Origin: Crassaminicella thermophila
GTDB taxonomy: Bacteria > Bacillota > Clostridia > Peptostreptococcales > Thermotaleaceae
DNA: 64,000 nucleotides
NCBI RefSeq assembly: GCF_008152325.1
Contig: NZ_CP042243.1
Coordinates: 1,493,026-1,557,025, forward strand
Direction: 5' to 3'
The notes beneath the pieces were generated by a model. The model was not told the DNA's origin, did not search any database, and saw nothing but the letters and a program-made list of their open reading frames with translations. A program made the position numbers and the translations under genes. Numbering within the stretch: position 1 is the first letter of the stretch; every line of letters begins with the position of its first letter. This document shows, in pieces, positions 54,515-64,000 of this stretch.

Positions 54515-55578
54515 TATTCGAGCTCCCTTCTAGTAATTCTGATATTGTTTAAAAAACTATTTATTATTGGTAATACATCATTTATATCATCATAATCAAT
54601 TACTATATCATAGTTGTTATATTTTTTAATTGAGTATTTATATAATGGATCATAATAATATTCCATGAGGTATTTTACAACATAAGTGTAATCCTTGGTA
54701 TCGATCTTTTTTATTAATTTATCCACAGCTTCATTTCCTAATCTTTTTCTTAAATGATTAATTGACTTCATTATTTTAAAATCATTTTCTTCTAAATGAA
54801 CAACATAGTCCTCTAAAATAATTTTAATCCTATTTTCTAATGTAGTTTTTAATAAAATATGATATCCATTTATCATCCGATTATATACTGCTTCTGGTAT
54901 CTGAACACTACCTATTCTTTTACTTTCGCTTTCTACAAATATATAATCTTCCTCTGCTTTATATAGAACATTAAATATTAAAGATTCGAACATTTTTTGT
55001 GTAGGAGGTTTACCTGAAAAAACAATATTTCCAAAAACAGAACCACTATTTTTTGCGATTTTTTCTAAATTCAATACAGGTTTTCCTATGCATTGCAATT
55101 TTTCTAGTATATGTGTTTTTCCTACTCCTGTTAATCCATGAAGCATAACAAATTTGTATCTGTCAATTTTATTTTTTAAAAAATCAATAACATATTTTCT
55201 ATAATTCTTATACCCACCTGTCAAGCGATATATATTTGATATTTTTAACATACTTAATAAAGTACATACTGATGTACTTCTCATTCCACCACGCCAACAA
55301 AATATAACAATATTATCATACTTTTTACTATATTCTTTTATCTTTTTGTAAAGATTCGGCAATTTATTTGATGCAAAATTCAAACCTTCTAGAGTAGCTT
55401 CATCTGGACTTTTTTTCCTATAAATTGTACCAATAATTACCCTTTCAGCATCATCTAATATTGGAATATTTACTGATCCTGGAATTGTTCCATCGTCATA
55501 TTCTGACTGAGATCTTACATCAATAAAAAGTACATTTTTTAATGCTAATGCTTCTTTAATATCTATTACCTTCAACAC
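54514..55578 (-). CDS. mnmH: tRNA 2-selenouridine synthase MnmH
   Basis: MnmH converts 2-thiouridine at tRNA position 34 to geranylated and then 2-selenouridine forms using selenophosphate. The 354-aa sequence has an N-terminal rhodanese domain with catalytic C94 (VIFCWRGGMRS) and a C-terminal P-loop domain (GLTGVGKT, 148-155). It implies selenium metabolism (SelD) elsewhere in the genome. The start is GTG with GAGGG upstream. It sits between ftsK and rimO. Confidence 0.93.
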   Translation of the reverse strand: MLKVIDIKEALALKNVLFIDVRSQSEYDDGTIPGSVNIPILDDAERVIIGTIYRKKSPDEATLEGLNFASNKLPNLYKKIKEYSKKYDNIVIFCWRGGMRSTSVCTLLSMLKISNIYRLTGGYKNYRKYVIDFLKNKIDRYKFVMLHGLTGVGKTHILEKLQCIGKPVLNLEKIAKNSGSVFGNIVFSGKPPTQKMFESLIFNVLYKAEEDYIFVESESKRIGSVQIPEAVYNRMINGYHILLKTTLENRIKIILEDYVVHLEENDFKIMKSINHLRKRLGNEAVDKLIKKIDTKDYTYVVKYLMEYYYDPLYKYSIKKYNNYDIVIDYDDINDVLPIINSFLNNIRITRRELE

Positions 55579-55598
55579 TTCAATCCCTCTATTTCTTA

Positions 55599-57887
55599 TT
55601 ATTTTATTGTACTCTTAATATTTTCTAATTCTTCTTTAGACAATAGAACTTGTCTTGGCTTACTCCCAACATGTTGTCCTACTATGTTTCTCTCCTCCAT
55701 AGCATCAATTAACCTCGCTGCTCTATTATAACCTATTCTAAATCGCCTTTGTAGCATAGAAATTGAAGCTTGCTGTGTATCAACAACAAGTTCAATTGCA
55801 TCTTTTAATAATTCATCTACTGAATCTTGTTCTTGCAAATAACTACTTTCAAACTTATCAATAATATCTTCTTCATAATTATTAGAAACAGCTTGCTCTT
55901 TTACAAATGAAACAACTTTTTCAACTTCCTCATCAGAAATAAAAGCACCTTGTATACGTGTTGGTTTAGCTGCTCCAACAGGATAGAATAACATATCTCC
56001 TTTACCCAATAATTTTTCTGCTCCAGCCATATCTAATATAGTTCTAGAATCTGCTTGTGAAGAAACAGAAAAAGCAATGCGTGATGGAATATTCGCTTTT
56101 ATCACACCCGTAATTACATCTACAGAAGGTCTTTGTGTAGCAACAATTAAGTGTATCCCTGCTGCTCTAGCCATTTGAGCTAATCTACAAATTCCATCTT
56201 CTACTTGTCCAGGTGCTACCATCATTAGATCGGCAAGTTCATCAATAATAATAATAATTTTAGGTAATGTTTCTTTTGATTCATTTTTCATTTTTTCATT
56301 ATAACTGTTGATATCCCTCACACTATTTTCTGCAAAGTATTTATATCTATTAGTCATCTCTTGTACAGCCCAGTTTAATGCACTTGAAGCTTTTTTAGGA
56401 TCTGTAACAACAGGAATTAAAAGATGTGGAATTCCATTATAATTATTTAATTCTACTACCTTAGGATCTATTAAAAGTAATTTAACTTCTTCAGGAGTAG
56501 CCTTATAAAGAATACTTGTAATTAATGTATTTATACATACACTTTTTCCTGATCCTGTAGCTCCAGCAATTAACATATGTGGCATTTTTGCTAAATCAGC
56601 TATAATAGGATTTCCAGTAATATCTTTTCCGAGAACAAAAGTTAATTTAGAATTACTATTTACAAATTTATCACTTTCTAATACTTCTTTTATTGTAACA
56701 GGTGAAATATTTTCGTTAGGTATTTCTATTCCTACAGCTGCCTTACCTGGAATAGGAGCTTCAATTCTTATATTTGAAGCAGCTAAATTTAAAGCTATAT
56801 CATCTGATAAACCAACTATTTTGCTAACCTTTACTCCTGGACTAGGTTGAATCTCATATCTTGTTATTGTTGGTCCTTTACTAACTTGAATAACTTTTGC
56901 ATCTACTCCAAAATTTTCAAGTGTTTCTTCTAATACTTTGGCCTTATGTAAAATTTCCTTTTTATCATCTTTTGTACTTAAGACCGGATTATTTTTTAAA
57001 AGATTTAAATCAGGTATTTTATAATCAGATTTAGTAGAATTTTTAATATGTATCTGAATATCTTCTACATCATTTTCATCTTCTGAATCTATTGCCAATT
57101 GTTTTTTAGCATCTACTTTATCTTCTTCAATATCATTCATATTTTTAAAATCACTATCAGTCTCTCGAGTAAAATCTAAAATTTTAATTTTTTCCTCTAA
57201 ATCAACATTGTGCTCTAAGGATTTTACCGTATTTTCTTTTATAATTATAGATTTCTCTTTTTTTGATTTTCGTCTTTCCTCTTTAATATTTGGAATTTGT
57301 ATAAATTCCATTATAGAATTTTTTATTAAATAAAATAACTTAATAATAATTTTATTGCTTTTTCTTACCAAATCTACTAAAGAAATTCTCGTAATGATTA
57401 TAAATGAAATTATCATCATTGTAATAATCACAAGGTAACTTCCATTTATGCCCAATAATCTGATACTGATTCCAGCTAATATACTACCTAATAATCCTCC
57501 ACCTATGCCTTCTATTCCTTGTTCATATACTAATTTAATATTTTGAAAGCTTATTTTAGATGGTATATATTCTGAAGTATAAATTGAATATACTATAACA
57601 TATCCTATATACATTAAACCAATTGATAATTTAAGTTTTTTATCTGAAAGCTTTCCAATCATGGAAAATATCCCTAATAATATAATAATATATGGTAATA
57701 AATGTGCTGGTACAGACAAGAGTCCCATCAAAGCAGACTTTATAAATTTCCCCAATTCCCCTGTCGATTTATTCTGTAAACTAATCAATATTAGTATTCC
57801 TATAGATATAATAAACAAAGAAATAATTTCATTTTTTAATTTAGATTTTTGATTTGCTTTATTTTTTTTTCTAGTTTTTCTACCCAC
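55599..57887 (-). CDS. ftsK: DNA translocase FtsK/SpoIIIE
   Basis: This 762-aa septal DNA pump has four N-terminal membrane segments (about 25-185), a charged linker (185-290), and a motor with Walker [26 protein letters not shown], and [13 protein letters not shown] as Walker B. The C-terminal gamma winged helix has [27 protein letters not shown], for KOPS/SRS recognition. It moves chromosome ends through the division or sporulation septum and activates XerCD. GTG start with AGGGGAG upstream, behind a leader with a terminator-like hairpin. Confidence 0.95.
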   Translation of the reverse strand: MGRKTRKKNKANQKSKLKNEIISLFIISIGILILISLQNKSTGELGKFIKSALMGLLSVPAHLLPYIIILLGIFSMIGKLSDKKLKLSIGLMYIGYVIVYSIYTSEYIPSKISFQNIKLVYEQGIEGIGGGLLGSILAGISIRLLGINGSYLVIITMMIISFIIITRISLVDLVRKSNKIIIKLFYLIKNSIMEFIQIPNIKEERRKSKKEKSIIIKENTVKSLEHNVDLEEKIKILDFTRETDSDFKNMNDIEEDKVDAKKQLAIDSEDENDVEDIQIHIKNSTKSDYKIPDLNLLKNNPVLSTKDDKKEILHKAKVLEETLENFGVDAKVIQVSKGPTITRYEIQPSPGVKVSKIVGLSDDIALNLAASNIRIEAPIPGKAAVGIEIPNENISPVTIKEVLESDKFVNSNSKLTFVLGKDITGNPIIADLAKMPHMLIAGATGSGKSVCINTLITSILYKATPEEVKLLLIDPKVVELNNYNGIPHLLIPVVTDPKKASSALNWAVQEMTNRYKYFAENSVRDINSYNEKMKNESKETLPKIIIIIDELADLMMVAPGQVEDGICRLAQMARAAGIHLIVATQRPSVDVITGVIKANIPSRIAFSVSSQADSRTILDMAGAEKLLGKGDMLFYPVGAAKPTRIQGAFISDEEVEKVVSFVKEQAVSNNYEEDIIDKFESSYLQEQDSVDELLKDAIELVVDTQQASISMLQRRFRIGYNRAARLIDAMEERNIVGQHVGSKPRQVLLSKEELENIKSTIK

Positions 57888-57914
57888 AATTATCTCCCCT
57901 TTCTATCTTATTAG

Positions 57915-58012
57915 AAAAAGCACAGATTAACTGTGCCATAAGCTAAATTGCTCTAATTTTTGCCTTATAAGCCTAATTTTATAAAGACAGGTAATCCTTT
58001 AGCTTTATTATT
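57915..58012 (-). promoter_or_regulatory. Riboswitch- or attenuator-like leader of ftsK
   Basis: The minus-strand leader has a closing helix AAGCTAAA (58005-57998 side) with TTTAGCTT (57947-57940) around about 50 nt. A 6-bp GC-containing hairpin GCACAG-TTAAT-CTGTGC (57936-57920) and U5 follow, about 20 nt before the ftsK ribosome binding site. This is the layout of an aptamer followed by a terminator. The aptamer does not match a class I know. Confidence 0.45.
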
Positions 58013-58026
58013 TCATCATAATACTT

Positions 58027-58055
58027 ATAATTATCTAAAAAAAATAAAGTGTCAA
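58027..58055 (-). promoter_or_regulatory. Probable promoter of ftsK
   Basis: On the minus strand TTGACA (58055-58050) is followed after 17-18 nt by AATTAT/ATTATA (58032-58026). The -35 box forms part of the 3' arm of the tepA terminator. Confidence 0.6.
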
Positions 58056-58074
58056 TACATCATATTAACACTTT
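58037..58074 (-). terminator. Terminator of tepA, overlapping the ftsK -35 box
   Basis: A 12-bp stem (58046-58057 with 58063-58074, one G-U pair) and a 5-nt loop are followed by U8 on the minus strand. Confidence 0.85.
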
Positions 58075-58109
58075 AACATTGATATTATAACATAAGCATC
58101 TAAATTATT

Positions 58110-58883
58110 CTATTGTAAATTCTTTTGTGTCTGTACTTCATTATTATTAGCCTGTATTTCTATTAATTCCCTCAATTTCCTCATAGCTGCATCTAATCCG
58201 CCAACCTCATCAATTAAGCCAATATCTACAGCTTCTTTACCTATTAATATAGTTCCTACATCATTTGCAATTTCATCTGTTTCTGTCATTAAGTCCAAAA
58301 TAACATCCCTAGGTACTTTAGATGTCCTAGTAATAAACTGAATTATTCTTTCTTGCATTTTTTGAAAATACTTAAAGGTCTGTTGGACACCTATCACTAA
58401 TCCATTCATTCTTATAGGATGTATAGTCATAGTAGCAGTTTGAGCAATATATGAATAGTCACTAGCTGTGGCTAATGGAACTCCTATACTATGCCCTCCT
58501 CCTAAAACAAGTGATACTGTAGGCTTTGATATACTAGCAATTAGCTCTGCAATAGCAAGTCCTGCTTCTACATCTCCCCCAACTGTATTTAAAATAGTAA
58601 TCATTCCATCTATTTTAGGATTTTCCTCAACTGCTATTAATTGAGGAATAATATGTTCGTATTTTGTTGCTTTGTTTTGTGGAGGAGCTACAGCATGCCC
58701 TTCTATATGTCCAATAATAGTTAAATAGTGTATATTACTAGGCATATTAGGAATATTAGGTGTCCCTACATCTTTAATATTTTCTAGCTTTGTATTTAAT
58801 TTTGTTTCTATCTTCGGAGAAATAGCTGGTTGTTGTTGTATTTCAGAATATACTTCTGTATTTTTATTATTTTTATCATCCAT
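58110..58883 (-). CDS. tepA: ClpP-class protease TepA/YmfB-like
   Basis: This 257-aa member of the ClpP/crotonase-fold serine peptidases (TepA, translocation-enhancing protein) has an N-terminal low-complexity stretch (1-50), [18 protein letters not shown], catalytic S132 in LGGGHSIG and H155 in TIHPIR, with the acid of a later [11 protein letters not shown] segment. No membrane segment is evident. In B. subtilis the gene also lies between dapG/dapA and spoIIIE, as here. Confidence 0.9.
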   Translation of the reverse strand: MDDKNNKNTEVYSEIQQQPAISPKIETKLNTKLENIKDVGTPNIPNMPSNIHYLTIIGHIEGHAVAPPQNKATKYEHIIPQLIAVEENPKIDGMITILNTVGGDVEAGLAIAELIASISKPTVSLVLGGGHSIGVPLATASDYSYIAQTATMTIHPIRMNGLVIGVQQTFKYFQKMQERIIQFITRTSKVPRDVILDLMTETDEIANDVGTILIGKEAVDIGLIDEVGGLDAAMRKLRELIEIQANNNEVQTQKNLQ

Positions 58884-58970
58884 AATTTCACACTCCTATA
58901 TTCTTTTAAAATTATTCTTTCCAATAAAAAAACTACTATACTATTTGTATAATTTAAAAAAATTTATACA

Positions 58971-59022
58971 ATAAAAATACCCTAAAGAGTAGGCTTTCAT
59001 TTGTCCACTCAATAGGGTAAAT
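58971..59022 (-). terminator. Terminator of dapG
   Basis: Nested helices ACCCTA/TAGGGT and GAGT/ACTC (58979-58993 with 59005-59018) are followed by U5 on the minus strand, right after the dapG stop codon. Confidence 0.8.
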
Positions 59023-59023
59023 T

Positions 59024-60247
59024 TTATTTTTTTGAAAGATTAAATTCTTTATGAAGAGCAATAACAGCATTTTTGGTATCAGCATCTTTTACCAAACAAG
59101 ATATTGTATTATGAGAATCTGAAGTTTGTAATATTTTTATTCCTTGTTTAGATAAAGCCTTTACTATTTTTGCCATAACTCCAGGTATACCTCTCATTTT
59201 ATGACCAATAACTGTTATTTTACTACAATCATTAACAATTTTATACTTAAAATTATGTTCTTCTAATATTTTTTCAATTTTTTCGATATTTTTTTTATCA
59301 ATTGTAAACACTTTTTTATCAGTGAAAAAATTTATTAAATCTATACTAATATTATTCTTTGTTAATGCATTCATCAATAATTCATTTGCTTCAATTGAAT
59401 CTTCAAAATATACATTTACTTGTGCAATATTATTTTTATGTGCAATTGCAGTTAGTATATCATCTTTCGATATATTTTTACTATATCTATCATTATATAA
59501 CTCTTTATTATGAATAATCGTTCCTGGCCCATCAGATAATGTATTTTTAACCTTTAATGGAATGTTTCCTCTTTTTGCAATTGCTACTGCCCTAGGATGA
59601 ATAACCTTCGCTCCATCTTCAGCCATTTGATATATTTCATCATAACTTATACTATCTATTACTTTCGCTTCCGATACTAACCTTGGGTCAGCAGTCATAA
59701 CTCCATCTACATCTGTATATATTTCCACAACACTTGCATTTAAAGCTTCCCCTAATATAGCTGCAGTTGTATCACTACCTCCACGTCCTAAAGTAGTTAT
59801 ATCTTTATTTTCTGTAGCTCCCTGAAATCCTGTTATGACAGGAATGTAGCCTTTCTTCAAAAAATTAATAATATTTGTTGTATCAACTTTTAATACTTCC
59901 GCATCTCCATAATTATTATCTGTAATAATTCCTGCTTGATATCCAGTCAAAGCAACTGCCATATATCCCATAGATTTAATAGTATTTGCTAAAATAACAG
60001 AAGAAATGATTTCTCCACAAGCCATAATCATATCTAATTCTCTACTTTCATATTCTTTATAAATCGAATTGGCAAAATTAATTAATGTATCTGTTGCATA
60101 TGGATCTCCACTTCTTCCAATAGCAGATACAACAACAACAGGATATTTTCCTTCTTTTTTCGTACATATTACCTTATTTGCTACTTTTTCCCTACGTTCG
60201 TTCGTGGTTACTGAAGTACCACCAAATTTTTGAACAATAATATCCAT
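59024..60247 (-). CDS. dapG: Aspartate kinase (DapG/LysC class)
   Basis: This enzyme phosphorylates aspartate at the head of the lysine, diaminopimelate, threonine and methionine pathway; the B. subtilis dapG isozyme serves spore dipicolinate and cell wall. About 407 aa: kinase domain with IVQKFGGTSVTTNERR, GRGGSDTTAAIL and EIYTDVDGVMTADPR, then two C-terminal ACT domains for feedback control. ATG at 60247 fits AGGGGG 6 nt upstream, while the frame extends to 60265. It lies downstream of ymxH as in Bacillus, but without spoVFAB, asd and dapA nearby. Confidence 0.94.
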   Translation of the reverse strand: MDIIVQKFGGTSVTTNERREKVANKVICTKKEGKYPVVVVSAIGRSGDPYATDTLINFANSIYKEYESRELDMIMACGEIISSVILANTIKSMGYMAVALTGYQAGIITDNNYGDAEVLKVDTTNIINFLKKGYIPVITGFQGATENKDITTLGRGGSDTTAAILGEALNASVVEIYTDVDGVMTADPRLVSEAKVIDSISYDEIYQMAEDGAKVIHPRAVAIAKRGNIPLKVKNTLSDGPGTIIHNKELYNDRYSKNISKDDILTAIAHKNNIAQVNVYFEDSIEANELLMNALTKNNISIDLINFFTDKKVFTIDKKNIEKIEKILEEHNFKYKIVNDCSKITVIGHKMRGIPGVMAKIVKALSKQGIKILQTSDSHNTISCLVKDADTKNAVIALHKEFNLSKK

Positions 60248-60379
60248 ATTCTTCCCCCTAACCATATATCCACCTATATATTAGCACATATTTACCAATT
60301 TTTCTACATTTTTTAAGCATTCCTTATACTATATTATGATATGGTTTATACTTTGGGGATATATATTATAAAAAATTAT

Positions 60380-60649
60380 CTAAAATGAAAATCTCCTCTT
60401 GGTAATTCTTTCCTCTTCCAATTCAATAATAATCATGTCATTTCCTATTTTTCTAACACAATCCCATGGAATCTCAATAAAATTTTTATCATGAAATATC
60501 GAAAACTGATTTTTTAAATCGGGAACAAGCATAGCTCTTATTTTTCCATTTTTTTCATCTACTAATAAATCAGATTCAGCTAAAACACCGAGTCTTCCTC
60601 CATCACTTAAATTTACAATCTCTTTTCCTCCCAATTTACTTAATTTCAT
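60380..60649 (-). CDS. ymxH: YlmC/YmxH family sporulation protein (PRC-barrel)
   Basis: This 89-aa protein has the PRC-barrel-like family pattern LSKLGGKEIVNLSDGGRLG and a C-terminal IGNDMIIIEL strand pair. Homologues sit beside dapG and mlpA in spore formers and are associated with sporulation, but the molecular role is unknown. The ribosome binding site AGGGGG precedes the ATG. Confidence 0.88.
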   Translation of the reverse strand: MKLSKLGGKEIVNLSDGGRLGVLAESDLLVDEKNGKIRAMLVPDLKNQFSIFHDKNFIEIPWDCVRKIGNDMIIIELEEERITKRRFSF

Positions 60650-60712
60650 ATTTATCCCCCTTCTTGCTATATATATTTTATTCTATTTAATACTTAATAA
60701 TATTATTACAAT

Positions 60713-61147
60713 TTAGACACCTGTATGACCAAATCCACCAGAACCTCTTTCTGTTTCATCAAGAAATTCCACTTGATCCCATGTAACTTTCTCATATTTA
60801 CAAATTACCATTTGTGCAATTCTATCCTCAGGGTTTATATAAAAATCTTCATCTCCCCAATTTATTAACGGAACCTTAATTTCTCCTCTATAATCACTAT
60901 CAATTGTTCCTACTCCATTTACTAAACCTATTCCATATTTCACAGCAAGCCCACTTCTTGCTCTAACTTGGGCTTCTAAACCTTCAGGTAACTGAATATA
61001 TAAACCAGTTGAAACTAAAACTCTTTGTCCTGGTTTTAAAATAATAGGCTCTTTTATATTAGCTCGTAAATCCATTCCTGCCGATCCAATTGTTTCATAC
61101 TTTGGTAATGATACATTATCTTTTGTTTTAATTTTTATCTTATACAT
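60713..61147 (-). CDS. dut: Deoxyuridine 5'-triphosphate nucleotidohydrolase
   Basis: dUTPase converts dUTP to dUMP and keeps uracil out of DNA. All five motifs of the 144-aa trimeric enzyme are visible: [36 protein letters not shown] and [16 protein letters not shown] lies about 7 nt before the ATG. It lies 45 nt after the mlpA stop codon and before ymxH. Confidence 0.96.
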   Translation of the reverse strand: MYKIKIKTKDNVSLPKYETIGSAGMDLRANIKEPIILKPGQRVLVSTGLYIQLPEGLEAQVRARSGLAVKYGIGLVNGVGTIDSDYRGEIKVPLINWGDEDFYINPEDRIAQMVICKYEKVTWDQVEFLDETERGSGGFGHTGV

Positions 61148-61163
61148 ATATTCTCCTCCTTAG

Positions 61164-61193
61164 TAAAAAAGACATTAGCTTTAGCTAATATCT
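61164..61193 (-). terminator. Terminator of mlpA
   Basis: A 9-10-bp stem (61170-61179 with about 61184-61193) is followed by U6 on the minus strand. It overlaps the mlpA stop codon and precedes the dut ribosome binding site. Confidence 0.85.
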
Positions 61194-62452
61194 TAAGATT
61201 TTAGAATCGTACTAATATCTGTTTGTTCATCAATTTTACCAACAGCTGAAATCGCTGCATTATTTAAGACAAAAATCATATCAATAACATTATTTATATC
61301 TTCCATAGTAACATTATCAATTTTTTGTAGTATTTCTTTTTGTGAATAAATCTTATTTAAAAACAATTCTGATTTGCCAATTCCTAACATTCTGCTGCTT
61401 GTACTCTCCAAACCTAAGATATAATTTCCTTTTAATTGTTCTTTAGCTTTTGATAATTCAGTTTTAGTAAGCCCATAATTCTTTATTTTTTTTATTTCAC
61501 CCTTTATTAATTTCATCACTTCTTTTAGTTGAGAAGGGTTTATGCCAGCATAAATTGTAAAAAGACCAATATTTTTATAAAAAGATGGATAAGAAAATAC
61601 CGAATATGCTAATCCTTTATCTTCTCTTATATTTTGAAAAAGTCTTGAACTCATACTTCCACCAAAAACAGCATTCATAAGAAGTAAAGGATAGTAATGT
61701 TTGCTTGTTAAAGGTATACCTTGTAGCCCTATACATAGATGCAATTGTTCAATATCTTTATATTTAATTGTTGTATTTGCAATAAATTTTGGTTGCTTCT
61801 CTAATTCATTTTTATTTTTCTTATTTATGAAATTTTTAAATTTTTCCTCCAACAATTGAAGTAATGCCTCTTCATCAAAGCTTCCAGCTACTGATACAAC
61901 CATATTTTCGACCGTATAATTGGTTTCAATATAATTTAATAAAGTTTTTTTATCAAAACTATTTACAGTATCACCATTTCCAAGTACTGGTAATCCTAAA
62001 GAGTGACCATAAAATACTGTCTTTGATAATAAATCATGAGCATTATCTTCCGGGGAATCTTCATACATATTAATCTCTTCTAATACTACACTTTTTTCTT
62101 TTTCTATTTCTGTAGATCTAAAGGTAGAGTTAAATAACATATCTGTTAATACATCAACTGCTACATTAACATGTGCATCTAATACTTTTGCGTAGTAACA
62201 TGTACATTCTTTACTGGTAAATGCATTTAATTGCCCTCCAATATCATCTATTGATTCAGCAATTTCTTTAGCTGTTCTATTTTTTGTTCCTTTAAACAAC
62301 ATATGCTCGATAAAATGTGTAATACCATTATTTTTAATATTTTCATTAATAGAACCTGTTTTAATCCAAAATCCTAATGATACTGATTTTACATGTGGAA
62401 TTTTCTCTAAAACAACTCTTACGCCATTACTTAATCTATATTTTTGATACAT
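61193..62452 (-). CDS. mlpA: M16 family zinc peptidase (MlpA/YmxG)
   Basis: This 419-aa pitrilysin-type peptidase has the inverted zinc motif H46-F-I-E-H50 with the distal Glu in EKSVVLEEINMYED. The C-terminal non-catalytic repeat has the RxxxxGLAYS pattern (EDKGLAYSVFSYP). B. subtilis mlpA lies after ylxY and pnp in the same order. The peptide substrate is unknown; an effect on regulatory proteases has been reported for Bacillus. AGGAGG lies before the ATG. Confidence 0.93.
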   Translation of the reverse strand: MYQKYRLSNGVRVVLEKIPHVKSVSLGFWIKTGSINENIKNNGITHFIEHMLFKGTKNRTAKEIAESIDDIGGQLNAFTSKECTCYYAKVLDAHVNVAVDVLTDMLFNSTFRSTEIEKEKSVVLEEINMYEDSPEDNAHDLLSKTVFYGHSLGLPVLGNGDTVNSFDKKTLLNYIETNYTVENMVVSVAGSFDEEALLQLLEEKFKNFINKKNKNELEKQPKFIANTTIKYKDIEQLHLCIGLQGIPLTSKHYYPLLLMNAVFGGSMSSRLFQNIREDKGLAYSVFSYPSFYKNIGLFTIYAGINPSQLKEVMKLIKGEIKKIKNYGLTKTELSKAKEQLKGNYILGLESTSSRMLGIGKSELFLNKIYSQKEILQKIDNVTMEDINNVIDMIFVLNNAAISAVGKIDEQTDISTILKS

Positions 62453-62547
62453 CTTTTCCTCCTAATTTTATTAGTAAATAACATATAGATATTATAAGTT
62501 AGTATTTAATAATAATCAAGAAAAAAGAATTACATGAAAAGCTTAAT

Positions 62548-63255
62548 TTATTTATTAAGTAAGTCCGATATAGTTCCTATCTCTATCCCCTCTTCCTTAA
62601 TCTTATCTATTAGATATGGTAAAGCTTCCACTGTAGCTGGTTTAGGATGCATTAAAAGTATTGCTCCTGCATGTGGTTTATTCATTACCCTTTTAATAAT
62701 TATGTCTTTTGTAGATCCTTTTCTCCAATCAATAGTATCTATACTCCATAGTATAGTCTTATAACCAAGCTCTTTTGCAACCTCTAAAGTTGTATCATTA
62801 TAATCTCCTGATGGTGGTGCAAAATATTTTGGCTTCACACCTAATATATTGTCAATAACTTCTTCTGTTTTCTTAATTTCAATATAATTTTGTCTCTTAC
62901 TTATTTTGCTATGCATCTTATGACTATAAGCATGATTTCCTATCTCATGTCCTTTACTGTGAATAAGTTTTAATAATTCAACATTATTATATGCCCATCT
63001 TCCTGTAACAAAAAAAGTTATTTTTACACCCTTTTCTTCTAAAATATCTAATAATTTTGGAATCTCTTCATTTCCCCAATCTACATTACATGTAAATGCC
63101 ATCCTTTTTATACTTGGATCTACTTTTCTAATAGGTTCTTCATTCTCTTTTGTAAAAAATGTATTAATACTTTCTTCAGTAAAAAAAATTAAGAGTAATA
63201 TTATAACAGTACAAATAATCATTAAATTTTTTTTATTTATTATATAAACTCTCAT
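62548..63255 (-). CDS. ylxY: Polysaccharide deacetylase, YlxY family
   Basis: This NodB-fold protein of about 235 aa has one N-terminal membrane anchor (MIICTVIILLLIFFT). Motif 1 is FTCNVDWGNEEIP, where usual deacetylases have TFDDGP, so a metal-binding Asp is replaced. GNHAYSH keeps two His of motif 2, and FAPPSGDYN and ILLMHPKPA represent later motifs. The change in motif 1 suggests altered or lost activity, as in other YlxY proteins. ATG at 63255 with AAAGGAGG 8 nt upstream is chosen over the frame end at 63321. Confidence 0.9.
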   Translation of the reverse strand: MRVYIINKKNLMIICTVIILLLIFFTEESINTFFTKENEEPIRKVDPSIKRMAFTCNVDWGNEEIPKLLDILEEKGVKITFFVTGRWAYNNVELLKLIHSKGHEIGNHAYSHKMHSKISKRQNYIEIKKTEEVIDNILGVKPKYFAPPSGDYNDTTLEVAKELGYKTILWSIDTIDWRKGSTKDIIIKRVMNKPHAGAILLMHPKPATVEALPYLIDKIKEEGIEIGTISDLLNK

Positions 63256-63338
63256 TTTTAAACCTCCTTTCATAGTAGATGCATATTCAAATCTATAATA
63301 TTTATTCAATAAATTTTGCATTATTTCATTCTAAATAT

Positions 63339-63368
63339 AAAAAAAACATAAACCCTATTGGTTTATGC
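63339..63368 (-). terminator. Terminator of pnp
   Basis: An 8-bp stem (63347-63354 with 63360-63367) and a 5-nt loop are followed by U7-U8 on the minus strand, just after the pnp stop codon. Confidence 0.88.
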
Positions 63369-63371
63369 TTT

Positions 63372-64000
63372 CTATTCTTTTTGACTAGATTGATCATTAT
63401 CTAGAACGGCTTTCCTAGACAGATTAATCCTTCCTTGTTTATCAATTTCTATGACTTTTACTAAAACTTCATCTCCTACCTTTAATACATCTTCAACTTT
63501 TCCTATTTTTTCTTTAGCAATTTGTGAAATGTGAAGTAATCCTTCTTTACCAGGAAGTATTTCTACAAATGCACCAAAATTAAGAATTTTGACTACTCTC
63601 CCCATATATATTTCTCCGACTTCTGCTTCTTTAACAATTCCCTCTATCATCTTCAATGCTTTACTACCTTCTTCTACATTTGCTGCAGTTATAAAAACTC
63701 TTCCATCATCTTCTATATCAATTTTTACATTTGTTTCATCAATAATCTTGCTAATTGTCTTTCCTCCTGGTCCGATCACTTCCCTTATCTTTTCAGGATC
63801 AATAGTTATGTTAATAATTCTTGGCGCATACGGAGATAGTTCTTGTCTAGGTTCTGAAATTGCTTCACACATTTTATCAAGAATATATAATCTTCCCTTT
63901 CTTGCTTGCTCTAATGCTTTTTGCAATATTTCTTTATCAATACCATGTATCTTTATATCCATTTGAATAGCAGTAATACCTTCTTTTGTCCCCGCAACCT
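63372..64000 (-). CDS. pnp: Polynucleotide phosphorylase, C-terminal part (5' end outside window)
   Basis: PNPase degrades RNA from the 3' end by phosphorolysis. The window holds the last 209 codons: the end of the second RNase PH domain ([18 protein letters not shown]), the alpha-helical link, the KH domain with [14 protein letters not shown], and the S1 domain ([20 protein letters not shown]). The frame stays open to 64000, so the gene is truncated by the window. With RNase Y it gives the main mRNA decay enzymes. Confidence 0.97.
   Translation of the reverse strand, partial: VAGTKEGITAIQMDIKIHGIDKEILQKALEQARKGRLYILDKMCEAISEPRQELSPYAPRIINITIDPEKIREVIGPGGKTISKIIDETNVKIDIEDDGRVFITAANVEEGSKALKMIEGIVKEAEVGEIYMGRVVKILNFGAFVEILPGKEGLLHISQIAKEKIGKVEDVLKVGDEVLVKVIEIDKQGRINLSRKAVLDNDQSSQKE

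Noticed and set aside
60248-60379. Lysine riboswitch before the aspartate kinase
   Set aside because: The gap is only about 130 bp and shows neither the L-box motifs nor a terminator pair; a full lysine aptamer does not fit.

Overview
This 64 kb window is a low-GC, gene-dense chromosomal segment of a spore-forming member of the Clostridia. The evidence is SpoVK, SpoIIM, SpoVS, YtfJ/GerW, YmxH and YlxY homologues, a ferredoxin-linked 2-oxoacid oxidoreductase, strong GGAGG ribosome binding sites and hairpin terminators followed by U tracts. A standalone CheR suggests chemotaxis, and MnmH (tRNA 2-selenouridine synthase) suggests selenium use. A relationship to Alkaliphilus- or Crassaminicella-type Clostridia is only a guess.

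Almost every gene is on the minus strand, so transcription runs from 64000 towards 1. In that order the window holds: pnp (5' end outside), ylxY, mlpA, dut, ymxH, dapG, tepA, ftsK, mnmH, rimO and pgsA, a block resembling the B. subtilis pnp-ylxY-mlpA-dapG-tepA-spoIIIE region; a degraded IS110-family element on the plus strand (about 51.0-52.5 kb); cinA, recA, rny, spoVS, a PHP gene and purB; a proline T-box with proA-proB; steA-steB read as one frame, two envelope glycosyltransferases, DUF3866, spoIIM, xerD, a D,D-carboxypeptidase, scpA-scpB, DUF2953, ytfJ and dacF; an FAD oxidoreductase with a split electron-transfer partner, an ABC-F ATPase, rluB, GNAT, mnmM and surE; korDABC with an RpiR regulator; a histidine phosphatase, an HI0933-type flavoprotein, cmk, ispH-rpsA and cheR; a MerR/coiled-coil gene; miaB-mutS-mutL-miaA-hfq; and spoVK, a small GTPase, a UbiA-like membrane protein and ynbB.

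Functional themes are DNA repair and recombination (mutSL, recA with a LexA box, xerD, cinA), chromosome handling (ftsK, scpAB, the MerR/coiled-coil protein), RNA modification and decay (miaA, miaB, rimO, mnmH, mnmM, rluB, rny, pnp, hfq), sporulation and envelope. Good sigma-H matches lie before spoVS and before the MerR/coiled-coil gene, and sigma-E matches before spoIIM and before a 43-aa gene on the plus strand.

The most unusual points are: a sigma-H-promoted, RacA-like MerR/coiled-coil protein; an IS110 leader with bridge-RNA-like folding; about two dozen single- or double-base insertions, mostly in homopolymers, confined to about 450 bp of that element's transposase; single-base frame breaks in ispH-rpsA and in a flavoprotein; a SteA-SteB fused frame with an internal ribosome binding site; small hairpins placed between the Shine-Dalgarno and the start codon of recA and of the ABC-F gene; and structured leaders ahead of rny and ftsK. 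Several breaks are homopolymer length changes, so sequencing or assembly error must be excluded before giving them a biological meaning. No tRNA, rRNA, CRISPR array or prophage was seen.
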